Source: Comamonadaceae bacterium 2PF (lineage in GTDB: Bacteria; Pseudomonadota; Gammaproteobacteria; Burkholderiales; Burkholderiaceae_C). From it: a stretch of DNA of 64,000 bases. The translations under genes and the position numbers were made by a program. The notes under the pieces are model-generated. The model was not told the DNA's origin. It ran no database searches and saw nothing but the letters and a program-made list of their open reading frames with translations. Shown here piece after piece: positions 53,561-63,278 of the stretch; within the stretch, counting starts at the first letter, position 1; every line of letters starts with the position of its first letter. The DNA lies in the NCBI GenBank assembly GCA_005502875.1, contig SCMV01000017.1, positions 1 through 64,000 on the forward strand, given 5' to 3'.

Positions 53561-54580
53561 TCAGCCGCCCGTCAGCCTTCTGCGGAACTCCCCAGGCGAC
53601 TGACCACTCCAGCGCTTGAAGGCGTGTTGGAAGGCGCTCTGGTCGGCGAAACCCAGGCGCGCCGCCACGGTGGCCAAAGGCAGCCCCAGGTTGCCCAGGT
53701 GGTGCTCGGCCATGCGATGGCGCACGCGGTCCAGCACCTCCCGAAAGCTCAGGCCTTGCGCTTCCAGGCGGGCCTGCAAGGTGCGCGGCGCCAGGTTCAC
53801 GGCCTCGGCCGTCTGCTGCAGCGTGACGCGCCCCTGCCCCAGGCCCTGTGCCAGCACCCACTCCAGGTGGGTGAGGAAGCCCAGCTCTTCGCCCAGCAGA
53901 CGCGAGAGCTCGCTGTCGGCTTGCAGGCGCAGCGAAGCGTGCACCTCGCGGTTGCGCTGGGCCACGGGTGACATCAGCAGGCGCGTCTCGCCATGCATCT
54001 GGTGCATCGGCTGGTCGAACAGCACCTCGCCGCCGAAGGCCTGCTGCAGGGCCTGGACCACCTCGTCGGAAGGTGGGCGAGGGAAGGCAAAGCGCACATC
54101 GGCCACCAGGTCGGGCCGCTCCGACAGCCAGCGCCCATGGTGCGCCCACAGTGTCATCGACAGCAGCACCAGCTCCATCGGCGGCTGCTCGACCAGCGGC
54201 CGCCACGTCAGGCTGAAACGCTCGCCCTCGACGTGGAACTCTGCCGCGTTGAAGTTGTCGTGCAGGCGCTCGTAGCGCTGCAAAATCAGCGCCGCCTCGG
54301 CCAGCGTCTCACACGACATCAGCAAAAAGCCCAGCATGCCCAGATGGCGACCTCGGATGTGGCCCGCCAGCTTGACCACGAAGGCCGCGTCCCCGGAAGC
54401 CTCGGTGGCGCGGCGCAGCAGCGTCAGCCACTCATCGAGCGTCAGGCGGATCTGGCCACCGGGCTGTCGCACGCGGGCCACCCAGTCGGGGCCGAACACG
54501 GGCACCGGGTCGATGCCGCGCGATTCGAGGTTTTCGAGCACGGCCAGCCCGTAACCCGGGCTGACCAGGGCCGTCACCAC
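53561..54580 (-). CDS. AraC family transcriptional regulator
   Basis: A 339-residue AraC protein. The N-terminal domain has AGHIRGRHLGMLGFLLMSCE, the arabinose_bd-like group. The C-terminal part has TLQQTAEAVNLAPRTLQARL and LPLATVAARLGFADQSAFQH then AFKRWSGQSPGEFRR. GTG 54580 is the start; it overlaps the end of folB by seven bases. No ligand can be assigned. Confidence 0.88.
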   Translation of the reverse strand: MVTALVSPGYGLAVLENLESRGIDPVPVFGPDWVARVRQPGGQIRLTLDEWLTLLRRATEASGDAAFVVKLAGHIRGRHLGMLGFLLMSCETLAEAALILQRYERLHDNFNAAEFHVEGERFSLTWRPLVEQPPMELVLLSMTLWAHHGRWLSERPDLVADVRFAFPRPPSDEVVQALQQAFGGEVLFDQPMHQMHGETRLLMSPVAQRNREVHASLRLQADSELSRLLGEELGFLTHLEWVLAQGLGQGRVTLQQTAEAVNLAPRTLQARLEAQGLSFREVLDRVRHRMAEHHLGNLGLPLATVAARLGFADQSAFQHAFKRWSGQSPGEFRRRLTGG

Positions 54581-54945
54581 TGGCCGGTCTCCATGCGGAT
54601 GGCGACCTCGCAGTCATCGAAGATCTCCAGCTTGGCGATCTTGACGCGCACGCCGAGCACGCCGGGCATGCCCATCAGGCGGTTGCACAGCTTGCCGATC
54701 ATGGTCTCGAGCAAGTTCACGTGCACGGCGTTGCACTCCTCGATGATGGCTTGGCGCACCTTGCGATAGTCCAGCACGTTGAGGATCTCGTCGTCGTGCG
54801 GCAGCAGGGGCTGGCTGCCCATGTTGAGCTCGGCGTCGACCATGATGGGTTGCGGCGCGTCGATCTCGTGGTCGAGCACGCCCAGGCTGGCCGTGAAGCG
54901 CAGGCCGGTGAGGGTCAGGGTCTGGTTGCCTTTGGTCAGGGACAT
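54574..54945 (-). CDS. folB: Dihydroneopterin aldolase
   Basis: A 123-residue tunnelling-fold enzyme. LTLTGLRFTASLGVLDHEID is typical of FolB, and VLDYRKVRQAIIEECNAVHV, LLETMIGKLCNRLM and VRVKIAKLEIFDDCEVAIRM follow. It splits dihydroneopterin to 6-hydroxymethyl-dihydropterin in folate synthesis. It follows the pteridine-reductase-like SDR by seven bases, so both may serve pterin metabolism. ATG 54945. Confidence 0.9.
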   Translation of the reverse strand: MSLTKGNQTLTLTGLRFTASLGVLDHEIDAPQPIMVDAELNMGSQPLLPHDDEILNVLDYRKVRQAIIEECNAVHVNLLETMIGKLCNRLMGMPGVLGVRVKIAKLEIFDDCEVAIRMETGQW

Positions 54946-54952
54946 GGTCGGC

Positions 54953-55744
54953 TCACATCATCGAAAAATCGCGCTCGAAGCGCTGCAGGTGCTGGCCCCC
55001 ATCGACCAGCAAGGTGGTGCCCGTCATCGAGCGGTTGGCCAGGGCGAAGGCCACGGTGGCGGCCACGTCCTCGGGCGAGGACGAGCGCCCCAGCGGCGAG
55101 AGCTGGTGCAGCTGCTCGAACTTCTCGCCCTGGAGCCACTCGCTGGTCAGCGTCAGGCCCGGGGCCACACCGACCACGCGCACCGCCGGGGCCAGGGCCA
55201 GGGTCAGCAGTTGCGTGGCCGACTCCAGCGCCGCCTTCGAAAGCGTGTAGCTCAGGAAATCGGGGTTGGGGTTCCACAGCTTCTGGTCAAGCAGGTTGAC
55301 CACCGCGCCCTCGACACCGCGCTCTCGCACATGCGCCGCCAGCGCCTGCGACAGCACGATGGCCGGCGCGGTGTTGGCGCGCAGGTGCTTTTCCAGCATG
55401 GCGTAGGTGAAGGAGTCGGCTCTGTCGTACTCGAAGGTCGAGGCGCTGTTGACCACGGCGTCGAGCTGACCGAGGGCCGAGGTGATGCGCGGCACCAGCT
55501 CGCGGGTGGCCTGCTCGTCAGACAGGTCGGCCGTGAAGACCTCGGCGCGGCGGCCCATGGCGCGGATCTCGTCCACAGTGGCCACGGCCTCGGTTCGAGA
55601 GATGCGGCAGTGCACCGCCACATCCCAGCCCTGGCGGGCCAGGGTCAGGGCGATCTCGCGGCCCAGGCGGCGGGCCGCACCCGTGACGAGCACGACTCGG
55701 CTGACCGGGGCGGCATGGGTGGGCGAATCGGGAGATGAGGTCAT
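54953..55744 (-). CDS. Pteridine-reductase-like SDR
   Basis: A 263-residue short-chain dehydrogenase. Cofactor loop VLVTGAARRLGREIALTLAR with TGxxxRxG as in pteridine reductases (PTR1/FolM); catalytic region NLLDQKLWNPNPDFLSYTLS then KAALESATQLLTLALAP gives YxxxK. This is the FolM/PTR1 form, reducing dihydropterins or dihydrofolate. The gene is followed by folB seven bases later. ATG 55744 is divergent from the MidA-type methyltransferase. Confidence 0.88.
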   Translation of the reverse strand: MTSSPDSPTHAAPVSRVVLVTGAARRLGREIALTLARQGWDVAVHCRISRTEAVATVDEIRAMGRRAEVFTADLSDEQATRELVPRITSALGQLDAVVNSASTFEYDRADSFTYAMLEKHLRANTAPAIVLSQALAAHVRERGVEGAVVNLLDQKLWNPNPDFLSYTLSKAALESATQLLTLALAPAVRVVGVAPGLTLTSEWLQGEKFEQLHQLSPLGRSSSPEDVAATVAFALANRSMTGTTLLVDGGQHLQRFERDFSMM

Positions 55745-55852
55745 GGCAAGGCGCGTTGGAACGGCTGGTACGGCTGAAACGGCTGATGCGCGGGGGCTGA
55801 CGGCACGGCGCCCGACAGGAGAACACGGCTGCGGCCTTCCTACAATCAGGGC

Positions 55853-57097
55853 ATGAACCGCCCCACACCCAGCCCCGACGCTCGCCAACAGGCGCCCAGT
55901 GTAGTGGCCGCCCCCTTGCCCGCGTCCCCCCTGCTGCACCTGATCCGCGACGAAATCCGGACGCAAGGCGGTTGGATGGGCTTTGACCGCTTCATGGAGC
56001 TGGCGCTGTACGCGCCCGGCTTGGGCTACTACAGCGGCGGTCGACGGGTGCTGGGCCACCGCCCCCAGGACGGCAGCGACTTCGTGACCGCCCCCGAGCT
56101 CACGCCGCTGTTCGGCGAGGTGCTGGCGCGTCAGCTGGCGCAAGCGCTGAAAGAAACCGGCACCCGCGAAATCTGGGAGTTCGGCGCCGGCACCGGGGCC
56201 CTGGCCGAGCAGTTGCTGGGCGAACTCGGCGACCAGATCGACCGCTACGTCATCGTCGACCTGTCCGGTGCGCTGCGCGAGCGCCAGCACCAGCGACTGC
56301 TCAAGGCACACCCCGAACTGGTCAACAAAGTCATCTGGGCCGACAGCTTGCCCGACGGCTTCCGAGGCGTGGTCATCGGCAACGAGGTGCTCGACGCCAT
56401 GCCGGTGCAACTGCTGAGCTGGGATGGCGAGCGCTGGCTGGAACGCGGGGTGTCGCTGCAAGAGCCGGCTCCGTTCGCGGGTGCTGCGGGCGCAGCGAGC
56501 GCGACGAGCGAGCCAGGCGAGCCCCTCCTGCAATGGGCCGATCGCCCTGCCCCAGAGGGCCTTCGCCCTCCCACCGAACACCCCGATGCCGCCTATGCGC
56601 CCGGCACCGTCACCGAGACGCACGCCCAGGCCGAAGCCTTCGTGGCCACGCTGGCGCAGCGCATGGTGCAAGGCGCTGCCTTTTTCCTGGACTACGGCTT
56701 CCCCGAGCGCGAGTACTACCTGAGCGACCGACGCGGCGGCACCCTGATGTGCCACCACGCCCACACGGCCGACCCCGATCCGCTGACCCTGGTCGGCGAC
56801 AAGGACATCACCACCCACGTCAACTTCACCGGCATCGCCCTGGCGGGCCAGGAGGCGGGCTGGGAGGTGCTGGGCTACACCAGCCAGGGGCGCTTTTTGA
56901 CCAACTGCGGACTGGGCGAGGCCTTGGCACGCTGCGGCCAGGCTTCGACGGCAGCAGAGATCAAGGCCCGCGCGGCCCTGCAGATGCTGGTGGCCGAGCA
57001 CGAGATGGGTGAGCTCTTCAAGGTCATCGGCTTCGTCAAAGGCCCTTGGTTCGACGCCATCGGTTTTCAGCAGGGCGATCGCACGCACACGCTTTGA
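55853..57097 (+). CDS. SAM-dependent methyltransferase of the MidA/NDUFAF7 family
   Basis: A 414-residue protein. LIRDEIRTQGGWMGFDRFME and LALYAPGLGYYSGGRR start the domain; WEFGAGTGALAEQLLGELGD is the SAM-binding motif I, and VVIGNEVLDAMPVQLLSWDG follows. The mitochondrial homologue NDUFAF7 dimethylates an arginine of complex I; the bacterial substrate is not firmly known. A 30-residue Ala/Gly/Pro stretch near residues 205-250 is an insertion. ATG 55853 is divergent from the SDR gene. Confidence 0.87.
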   Translation: MNRPTPSPDARQQAPSVVAAPLPASPLLHLIRDEIRTQGGWMGFDRFMELALYAPGLGYYSGGRRVLGHRPQDGSDFVTAPELTPLFGEVLARQLAQALKETGTREIWEFGAGTGALAEQLLGELGDQIDRYVIVDLSGALRERQHQRLLKAHPELVNKVIWADSLPDGFRGVVIGNEVLDAMPVQLLSWDGERWLERGVSLQEPAPFAGAAGAASATSEPGEPLLQWADRPAPEGLRPPTEHPDAAYAPGTVTETHAQAEAFVATLAQRMVQGAAFFLDYGFPEREYYLSDRRGGTLMCHHAHTADPDPLTLVGDKDITTHVNFTGIALAGQEAGWEVLGYTSQGRFLTNCGLGEALARCGQASTAAEIKARAALQMLVAEHEMGELFKVIGFVKGPWFDAIGFQQGDRTHTL

Positions 57098-57198
57098 GCC
57101 GGCCACCCCGGCCGCGCCAGCGCCATGGTTTGCCTCAATCGGCGGGATAGGCGATTCGGGCGTGCACGTTTGCTGCGCCGCAGCGATAATCCACCCCC

Positions 57199-58134
57199 AT
57201 GCTGCAACAACGCACCCTCAAGTCCCTGACCCGCGCCGTTGGCGTCGGCCTGCACAGCGGCCAGCGCGTCGAATTGACGCTGCGCCCCGCTGCGCCCGAC
57301 ACCGGCATCGTCTTTCGGCGGGTGGACCTGGCCCAGCCGGTGGACATCCCCGTCAAGGCCGAATCGGTGTGCGACTGCCGCATGGCCACCACCATCTCGC
57401 CAGGTGGCGACCCGGGCGCGCCCAAGGTCAACACCATCGAGCACCTGATGTCGGCCTGCGCCGGCCTGGGCCTGGACAACGTCTACATCGACATCACCGC
57501 CGAAGAGGTGCCCATCCTCGACGGCTCGTCGGCCGCTTTCGTGTACCTGCTGCAAAGCGCAGGCATCGAGCTGCAAAAAGCCCCCAAGAAGTTCGTGCGC
57601 GTGCTCAAGCCCGTCGAGGTGCGCGAGGGCGAAGGCCGCAACCTCAAGTGGGCCCGCCTGGAGCCCTACCACGGCTACAAGCTCGCTTTCGAAATCGACT
57701 TCGACCACCCCGCCGTGGACCAGACCGGCCAGCGCGTCGAGTTCGATTTCAGCTCCGGCAAGTACAAACAGGACATCGCGCGAGCGCGCACCTTCGGCTT
57801 CACGAAAGACGTGGAAATGATGCGCTCGCGCGGCCTGGGCCTGGGCGCCTCGATGGACAACGCCATCGTGGTCGACCGCTACCGCGTGCTCAACAGCGAC
57901 GGCCTGCGCTACGACGACGAGTTCGTCAAGCACAAGATCCTCGACGCGATCGGCGACCTCTACGTGGTTGGCCACCCGCTGCTGGCCTCGTACACGGCCT
58001 TCCGCTCGGGCCACGCGCTCAACAACCAATTGCTGCGCGCCCTGCTCGAGCAGCCCGACGCCTACGAGATCACCAGCTTCGCCGACGAGCGCCAGGCCCC
58101 GCGCGGCATGGCCGAGCTGGCCCCGGCCTGGTGA
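57199..58134 (+). CDS. lpxC: UDP-3-O-acyl-N-acetylglucosamine deacetylase
   Basis: A 311-residue zinc amidase that makes the committed step of lipid A synthesis. The N-terminus [20 protein letters not shown] is the LpxC hallmark, and [20 protein letters not shown] has the first zinc-binding His, with [18 protein letters not shown] carrying the next ligands and SGHALNN the catalytic His. ATG 57199. It is followed by a small membrane protein gene after 28 bases. Confidence 0.96.
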   Translation: MLQQRTLKSLTRAVGVGLHSGQRVELTLRPAAPDTGIVFRRVDLAQPVDIPVKAESVCDCRMATTISPGGDPGAPKVNTIEHLMSACAGLGLDNVYIDITAEEVPILDGSSAAFVYLLQSAGIELQKAPKKFVRVLKPVEVREGEGRNLKWARLEPYHGYKLAFEIDFDHPAVDQTGQRVEFDFSSGKYKQDIARARTFGFTKDVEMMRSRGLGLGASMDNAIVVDRYRVLNSDGLRYDDEFVKHKILDAIGDLYVVGHPLLASYTAFRSGHALNNQLLRALLEQPDAYEITSFADERQAPRGMAELAPAW

Positions 58135-58162
58135 ACGACTTCACCCGAGAAGGCTGACGCCC

Positions 58163-58348
58163 ATGGTGCTCTTTCGCTTCCTGGCCGTCGCCCTGGCCCT
58201 GGGCTTTTTGCTCAACATGGCCGTCTTCACCGTCACCAAGCAAGCCGTCTGGCGCCAGCGGGCCATGCTGTGCCTGAAGTGGGGCGTGGTGCTCGGCCTG
58301 TGCTTCTTTGGTTTGATCATCCTCAGGCGCGCAGCGGTCTTCATCTGA
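58163..58348 (+). CDS. Small two-helix membrane protein
   Basis: A 61-residue protein with two helices (FRFLAVALALGFLLNMAVFT and KWGVVLGLCFFGLIILRR) joined by a basic loop (KQAVWRQR). It is of unknown function and similar in size to conserved proteins found after lpxC in Burkholderiales, which is my recollection, not a check. ATG 58163 is preceded by GAAGG. Confidence 0.65.
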   Translation: MVLFRFLAVALALGFLLNMAVFTVTKQAVWRQRAMLCLKWGVVLGLCFFGLIILRRAAVFI

Positions 58349-58386
58349 ACGACCGATGCCGTTGAGGCCTGCACGGCGTGAACGGC

Positions 58387-58413
58387 GGGGGTAACCCCCC
58401 TGTTCATGGGGGG
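58387..58413 (+). promoter_or_regulatory. Two mutually exclusive hairpins in the prpE leader
   Basis: GGGGG (58387-58391) can pair with CCCCC across TAA, or the same CCCCCC (58395-58400) can pair with GGGGGG (58408-58413) across TGTTCAT. Only one can form at a time. The second ends three bases before the GAGGA ribosome-binding site at 58417. The arrangement resembles an attenuator or translational switch. Confidence 0.4.
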
Positions 58414-58428
58414 AATGAGGACACTAGC

Positions 58429-60375
58429 ATGTCCACAAAACCTAACAGGACCAGGCCTCGGCCACCGAGCGCCCATCTCATGACCTACGCAGACCTGCAC
58501 CAACGGTCCTTGCACGATCGCGACGCCTACTGGCGTGAACAGGCCCAGCGAATCGACTGGCACCGCCCCTTCCACAAGGTTTGCGACACCAGCCACCCAC
58601 CCTTTGCAAGGTGGTTCGTCGGCGGGCAACTCAACCTGTGCCACAACGCCGTTGACCGGCACGTGCCACACCGCCCCGACCAGCCCGCGCTGATCGCCGT
58701 TTCCAGCGAGACCAACACCGAGCGCACGCTGAGCTACGGCCAGCTCTACGTCGAAGTGCAGCGCATGGCCGCCGTGCTGCGCAACCAGGGTGTCGGCAAG
58801 GGTGACCGCGTGCTCATCTACATGCCCATGATCGCGGAAGCGGTCATCGCCATGCTGGCAACGGTGCGCCTGGGCGCCATCCACTCGGTGGTGTTCGGCG
58901 GCTTCGCGGCGCACTCGCTGGCCAGCCGCATCGAAGACGCCACCCCCAAGGTCATCGTCTCGGCCGACGCCGGCTCGCGCGGCGGCAAGGTCATCCCCTA
59001 CAAGCCTTTGCTCGATGAGGCCCTGCACCTGAGTCGCCACAAGGCCGACAAGGTGGTGATGGTGCACCGCGGCCTGGCCCCGGCCGGCATGGTCAAGGAC
59101 CGCGACATCGACTACCGGACTGCGCGCCTGGAGGTCATGGACGAGGTCGTGCCCTGCACCTGGGTCGACGCCAACCACCCCAGCTACACGCTCTACACCT
59201 CGGGCACCACCGGCTAGCCCAAGGGCGTGCAACGCGACACCGGCGGCCACGCCGTGGCCCTGGCCGCGTCCATGGACCAACTCTTTTGCGGCAAGCCCGG
59301 CGAAACCTTTTTCTGCACCAGCGACATCGGCTGGGTGGTCGGCCACAGCTACATCGTCTACGGCCCGTTGCTGGCAGGCATGAGCACCATCGTCTACGAG
59401 GGCCTGCCCATCCGACCCGATGCCGCCATCTGGTGGAAGCTGGTCGAGCAACACCAAGTCAGCGTCATGTTCTCGGCCCCCACGGCCGTGCGCGTGCTCA
59501 AGAAGCAGGACCCGGACTGCCTCAAGCGCCACGACCTCTCCAGCCTCAAGCACCTGTTCCTGGCTGGCGAGCCGCTCGACGAGCCCACCGCCAAGTGGAT
59601 CAGCGACGCCATCGGCAAGCCCATCGTCGACAACTACTGGCAGACCGAAACGGGCTGGCCCATCTTGAGCGTGCCGCGCGGCATCGACCCATCGCTGCAG
59701 ACGCGCTTCGGCTCACCTGGTTTTGCCATGCCCGGCTACGACGTGCGCCTGCTCGATGACCAAACGGGCGAGGTGCTCACCCAGCCCGATCAGAAAGGCG
59801 TGCTCACACTCGGCTACCCGCTGCCGCCCGGCTGCCTGCAGACCGTGTGGGGCGACGACCAGCGCTTCGTCAAAACCTACTGGAGCAGCTTCGCCCAACA
59901 TCAGGTCTACAACACCTTCGACTGGGGCATCCGCGACGCGGACGGCTACCACTTCATCCTCGGGCGCACGGACGACGTCATCAACGTGGCCGGCCACCGC
60001 CTGGGCACGCGCGAGATCGAAGAAGCCGTCAGCGCCCACCCTGCGGTGGCCGAGGTGGCGGTGGTGGGCGTGGCCGACGAGCTCAAGGGCCAGGTGGCCC
60101 GTGCCTTCGTGGTGTGCCGAGACCCGGCCCGCGTGGCCGACGAGGCCGGCCGCAAAGCACTGGAAGCCGAGGTGATGCAGACGGTCGACCAGCAGATCGG
60201 CGCCGTGGGTCGGCCCGCGCGCGTGCACTTCGTCAACGTGCTGCCCAAGACCCGCTCCGGCAAGCTGCTGCGCCGTGCCATCCAGGCCGTGTGCGAAGGC
60301 CGCGCCACGGGCGACCTGACCACCATCGAGGACCCGGCTGCCATCGCGGCCCTGCTGGAAGCCGTCCAGCGCTGA
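58429..60375 (+). pseudogene. prpE: Propionate--CoA ligase (PrpE) with an in-frame TAG stop
   Basis: A complete 648-codon PrpE/acetyl-CoA-synthetase-type reading frame interrupted only by TAG at 59215-59217 (codon 263). The stop lies inside the AMP-binding loop: SGTTG-stop-PKGVQRDTGGHAVAL, where family members have Lys or a similar residue. A single A-to-T or C-to-T change from AAG or CAG gives it. Both halves are otherwise intact (GWVVGHSYIVYGPLLAG, TDDVINVAGHRLGTREIEEA, catalytic Lys in LPKTRSGKLLRRAI). It activates propionate to propionyl-CoA with ATP. It may be a recent mutation, a sequencing error or a read-through stop. A GTG at 59227 could restart translation. Confidence 0.85.
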
Positions 60376-60480
60376 CCCCCTGGTTCACGTGGCATCGGCC
60401 ATCTGACCCCTTCTTGGAACACTTGTTGCGTTTTACAGTCCCGCCTGTTTCGCACACAAGATTCGAAAAGGGAGTTCGAG

Positions 60481-61041
60481 ATGAGCCGTCACCCGACGCG
60501 CTGGCTGCTTGGCGGCCTGTTGACCGTGTCCGCCTTGCTGTCCGCATGCGGCGGTGGTGGTGACGACGAACGGACCAATGTGCTCACCGTGAACCAGGGC
60601 ACCGCCCGGGTGCCCACCGGCAGCTATGACCTGGACATGAGCGACATGGCGGCAGCGCCCGCCCGCATCTCCACGGCCGGCCAGCTGATCGAAGGCCTCA
60701 CCCCTGAGCACGCCGATTTCGACTTCTTCGTCCTGTTCCGCGTGGACGACCCCAGCAAGTTCGCCGTCTTTTTCTACCCGGGCATGGACTCCGCCGGCAC
60801 GACGACTTACGCCTGCCACAGCGCCAACTGGGCCCTGAGCGACCTGCAGGCGATCGATGCCGCCCCCGAAATCGACCTCGACCTGGGGGCCATGGGCGGC
60901 ACCCTGCCAGTCTGTCCATCGAACGTCGAGATCGACGCCAACGCGCACCGCATTCGCATCCGCCAGCTGGCGCTGCAGCGCGTCTCGGCGCCTGCCGAGA
61001 GCATCGTCGTCAGCACCACGCTGCAATACAAACTGCCCTGA
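60481..61041 (+). CDS. Hypothetical lipoprotein
   Basis: A 186-residue protein with a lipoprotein signal (WLLGGLLTVSALLSACGGGG, lipobox LSAC) and a glycine run just after the lipid cysteine. The mature part has two further cysteines (TYACHSANWA and LPVCPSNVE) that could pair. It lacks a recognised domain. ATG 60481 has AGGGAG upstream. Its neighbour is convergent phaZ. Confidence 0.75.
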   Translation: MSRHPTRWLLGGLLTVSALLSACGGGGDDERTNVLTVNQGTARVPTGSYDLDMSDMAAAPARISTAGQLIEGLTPEHADFDFFVLFRVDDPSKFAVFFYPGMDSAGTTTYACHSANWALSDLQAIDAAPEIDLDLGAMGGTLPVCPSNVEIDANAHRIRIRQLALQRVSAPAESIVVSTTLQYKLP

Positions 61042-61044
61042 GGC

Positions 61045-62295
61045 TCACACCGAGGTCTGGTGGATCAGGTCGCGCACGCGCGGGTAGATCTCGCGCTGCC
61101 AGCGCCGACCGCTGAACACGCCATAGTGACCCACGCCCGTCTGCACGTGGTGCTGGCGCCAGTACGGTCGCACCGCTGAACACAGGTCCTGCGCGGCCAC
61201 GGTCTGGCCCACCGAGCAGATGTCGTCGCGCTCGCCCTCGACGGTCAGCAGCGCCGTGCGACGGATGGCCTGCGGCTCCACCTTGGTGCCGCGCCAGCTC
61301 AGCTCGCCGCGCGGCAGGTCGTAGGTCTGGAAGACCTTGCCCACGGTCTCCAGGTAGAACTCGGCCGGCAGGTCGGCCACGGCGAAGTACTCTTCATAAA
61401 AGGTCTGCGTGGGCAAAGCCTCGGTGCGCAAGCCGTGGGCCAGGCGCTTGTAGAGCTCCTCGAAGGCGCCTCGGTGGCGGTCCTGGTTCATGCTCACGAA
61501 AGCCATCAGCTGCACAAAGCCCGGGTAGACCTTGCGCCCCGCGCCCTTGAGGTGCCAGGGCACGGTGTGAACCAGGTTCTCCTCGAACCAGCTCAGCGGC
61601 TTGCTGGTGGCCAGTTCGTTGACCGCGGTCGGGTTGACGCGGCAATCGATGGGCCCTGCCATCAGCGTCAGGCTGCGCGGCTGCGCCGGGTGGCCGTCCT
61701 GCGCCATCACGGCGGTGGCGGCCAGCGCGGCCACGCAGGGCTGGCAAATGCCCATCAGGTGCGAGCCCGGCCCCATGCGATCGAGGAAGCGGATGAGGTG
61801 GTCGGTGTAGTCGTCCAGGCCGAAGACCCCGTGCTTCAACGGCACGTCGCGGGCGTTGTGCCAGTCGGTGATGTAGACGTCGTGGTCCTGCAGCAGGGTG
61901 CGCACGGTGTCGCGCAGCAGCGTGGCGAAGTGGCCGGACATGGGCGCCACCAGCAGCACCCGGGGCTGCTCGGGCGCGCCCTCCTTGCGAAAGCGCAGCA
62001 GCGTGGCGAAGGGCGTGCGCATCACGGCCTCTTCGGTGATGTCGTAGGTCACGCCCAGGCTTTCGACCGGGCCGATGCCGAATGACGGACGGTGGTGGGT
62101 CAGGCCCAGGCGAGCGAAGACGTCGCTGGCGGCGGCCACGCTGCGCGCGATGGCGCCGCCGGACATCAGCTCGTGGGCAGTCGATTCGGCCGGACCGTCC
62201 GGCAGCACGTGGTGCAACCAGTCGGACAGCCCCCGCGCTGCCGCACGCCAGGGACCAAGCATCGCGTGTTGGGTTTCGTAGGCGGCATACAGCAT
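61045..62295 (-). CDS. phaZ: Intracellular polyhydroxyalkanoate depolymerase
   Basis: A 416-residue enzyme that mobilises stored poly-3-hydroxybutyrate. It starts MLYAAYETQHAMLGPWRAAA. The nucleophile is Cys184 in HLMGICQPCVAA, the cysteine lipase box of the Cupriavidus PhaZa1 group. The Asp is likely in TVEGERDDICSVGQT and the His in GVGHYGVFSGRRW near the end. No signal peptide, so it acts on cytoplasmic granules. ATG 62295 is divergent from the GST gene. Confidence 0.93.
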   Translation of the reverse strand: MLYAAYETQHAMLGPWRAAARGLSDWLHHVLPDGPAESTAHELMSGGAIARSVAAASDVFARLGLTHHRPSFGIGPVESLGVTYDITEEAVMRTPFATLLRFRKEGAPEQPRVLLVAPMSGHFATLLRDTVRTLLQDHDVYITDWHNARDVPLKHGVFGLDDYTDHLIRFLDRMGPGSHLMGICQPCVAALAATAVMAQDGHPAQPRSLTLMAGPIDCRVNPTAVNELATSKPLSWFEENLVHTVPWHLKGAGRKVYPGFVQLMAFVSMNQDRHRGAFEELYKRLAHGLRTEALPTQTFYEEYFAVADLPAEFYLETVGKVFQTYDLPRGELSWRGTKVEPQAIRRTALLTVEGERDDICSVGQTVAAQDLCSAVRPYWRQHHVQTGVGHYGVFSGRRWQREIYPRVRDLIHQTSV

Positions 62296-62454
62296 GTGGT
62301 GCTCGGCTGGTTCAGGTGAAGGTGACTCAGCAAGTTGCGAGCCACCTTGTCGGCTGGTGCGTTCGACACCCGGCGTTTCGCCCCCAACCGAGCCCGCAAC
62401 ACCCGGGTGGCATGCGCTTTGCTCGCGTTCCCCAACACACGACGAGGAGACACC

Positions 62455-63237
62455 ATGGCCCCCACTGCCCAGGCCCCCGCACGCCCCATCGCGGCGAAGA
62501 AGGCCGCTGCGAAGAAGAGCCCCGGCGCGGCGCCCGCCGACAAGCTCAAAACCGCGCCCAGGGCCGTGAAAGCGGCCCCCGCCACCACCGCCGAGCTGAC
62601 GATCACCAGCAAGAACTACTCGTCGTGGTCGCTGCGCGGATGGCTGCTGGCGCGCTTCTCGGGCCTGCCCTTTGACGAAAAAGTGCTGCCGCCCGACGAC
62701 CCCAGCACCCGCGCCGAGATCCTGCTGCTGGCTTCGTCCATCCGCGTGCCCAGCCTGGTGCACGCGGGCACGCACGTCTGGGACACGCTGGCGATCGCCG
62801 AATACCTCAACGAGGTCTGTCCGGATGCGCAACTGCTGCCAGCCGACCGTGCCGCGCGCGCGCACTGCCGCGCCATCAGCGGCGAGATGCACTCGGGCTT
62901 CTCGGCCCTGCGCTCTTCGCTGCCCATGAACCTGCGCGCCCACTTTCCCAAGTTCAAGGTCTGGTCGCGCGCGCAGGCCGACATCGACCGCATCTGCGAC
63001 ATCTGGCGCGAATGCATCACCAACTACGGCGGCCCCTACCTGTTCGGCCAGCACCGCACGGTGGCCGACGCGATGTACGCGCCCGTGTGCACGCGCTTTG
63101 CCACCTACGACGTGCCGCTCGACAAGGTCTGCGCGGCCTACCGCGACCTCATGCTCGGCCAGCCCGAGATGAAGGAGTGGCTGCGCGGCGCCAAAGCCGA
63201 GCCCATCGACATCGACGAGCTCGACGTGGAGTTCTGA
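62455..63237 (+). CDS. Glutathione S-transferase with Lys/Ala/Pro-rich N-terminal tail
   Basis: A 260-residue protein. Residues 1-45 are a basic low-complexity tail (ARPIAAKKAAAKKSPGAA), like those of phasins and histone H1-like proteins. The rest is a GST: TITSKNYSSWSLRGWLLARF thioredoxin-like part with Ser as likely thiol stabiliser, SIRVPSLVHAGTHVWDTLAI (cis-Pro and glutathione site), then a helical C-terminus. ATG 62455 follows GAGGAGA. It is divergent from phaZ. Binding to DNA or PHB granules by the tail is inference. Confidence 0.85.
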   Translation: MAPTAQAPARPIAAKKAAAKKSPGAAPADKLKTAPRAVKAAPATTAELTITSKNYSSWSLRGWLLARFSGLPFDEKVLPPDDPSTRAEILLLASSIRVPSLVHAGTHVWDTLAIAEYLNEVCPDAQLLPADRAARAHCRAISGEMHSGFSALRSSLPMNLRAHFPKFKVWSRAQADIDRICDIWRECITNYGGPYLFGQHRTVADAMYAPVCTRFATYDVPLDKVCAAYRDLMLGQPEMKEWLRGAKAEPIDIDELDVEF

Positions 63238-63278
63238 GCGCGCCGCCGCTCGCGGCTCAGCAGCAGCTCAGCCCAGCT

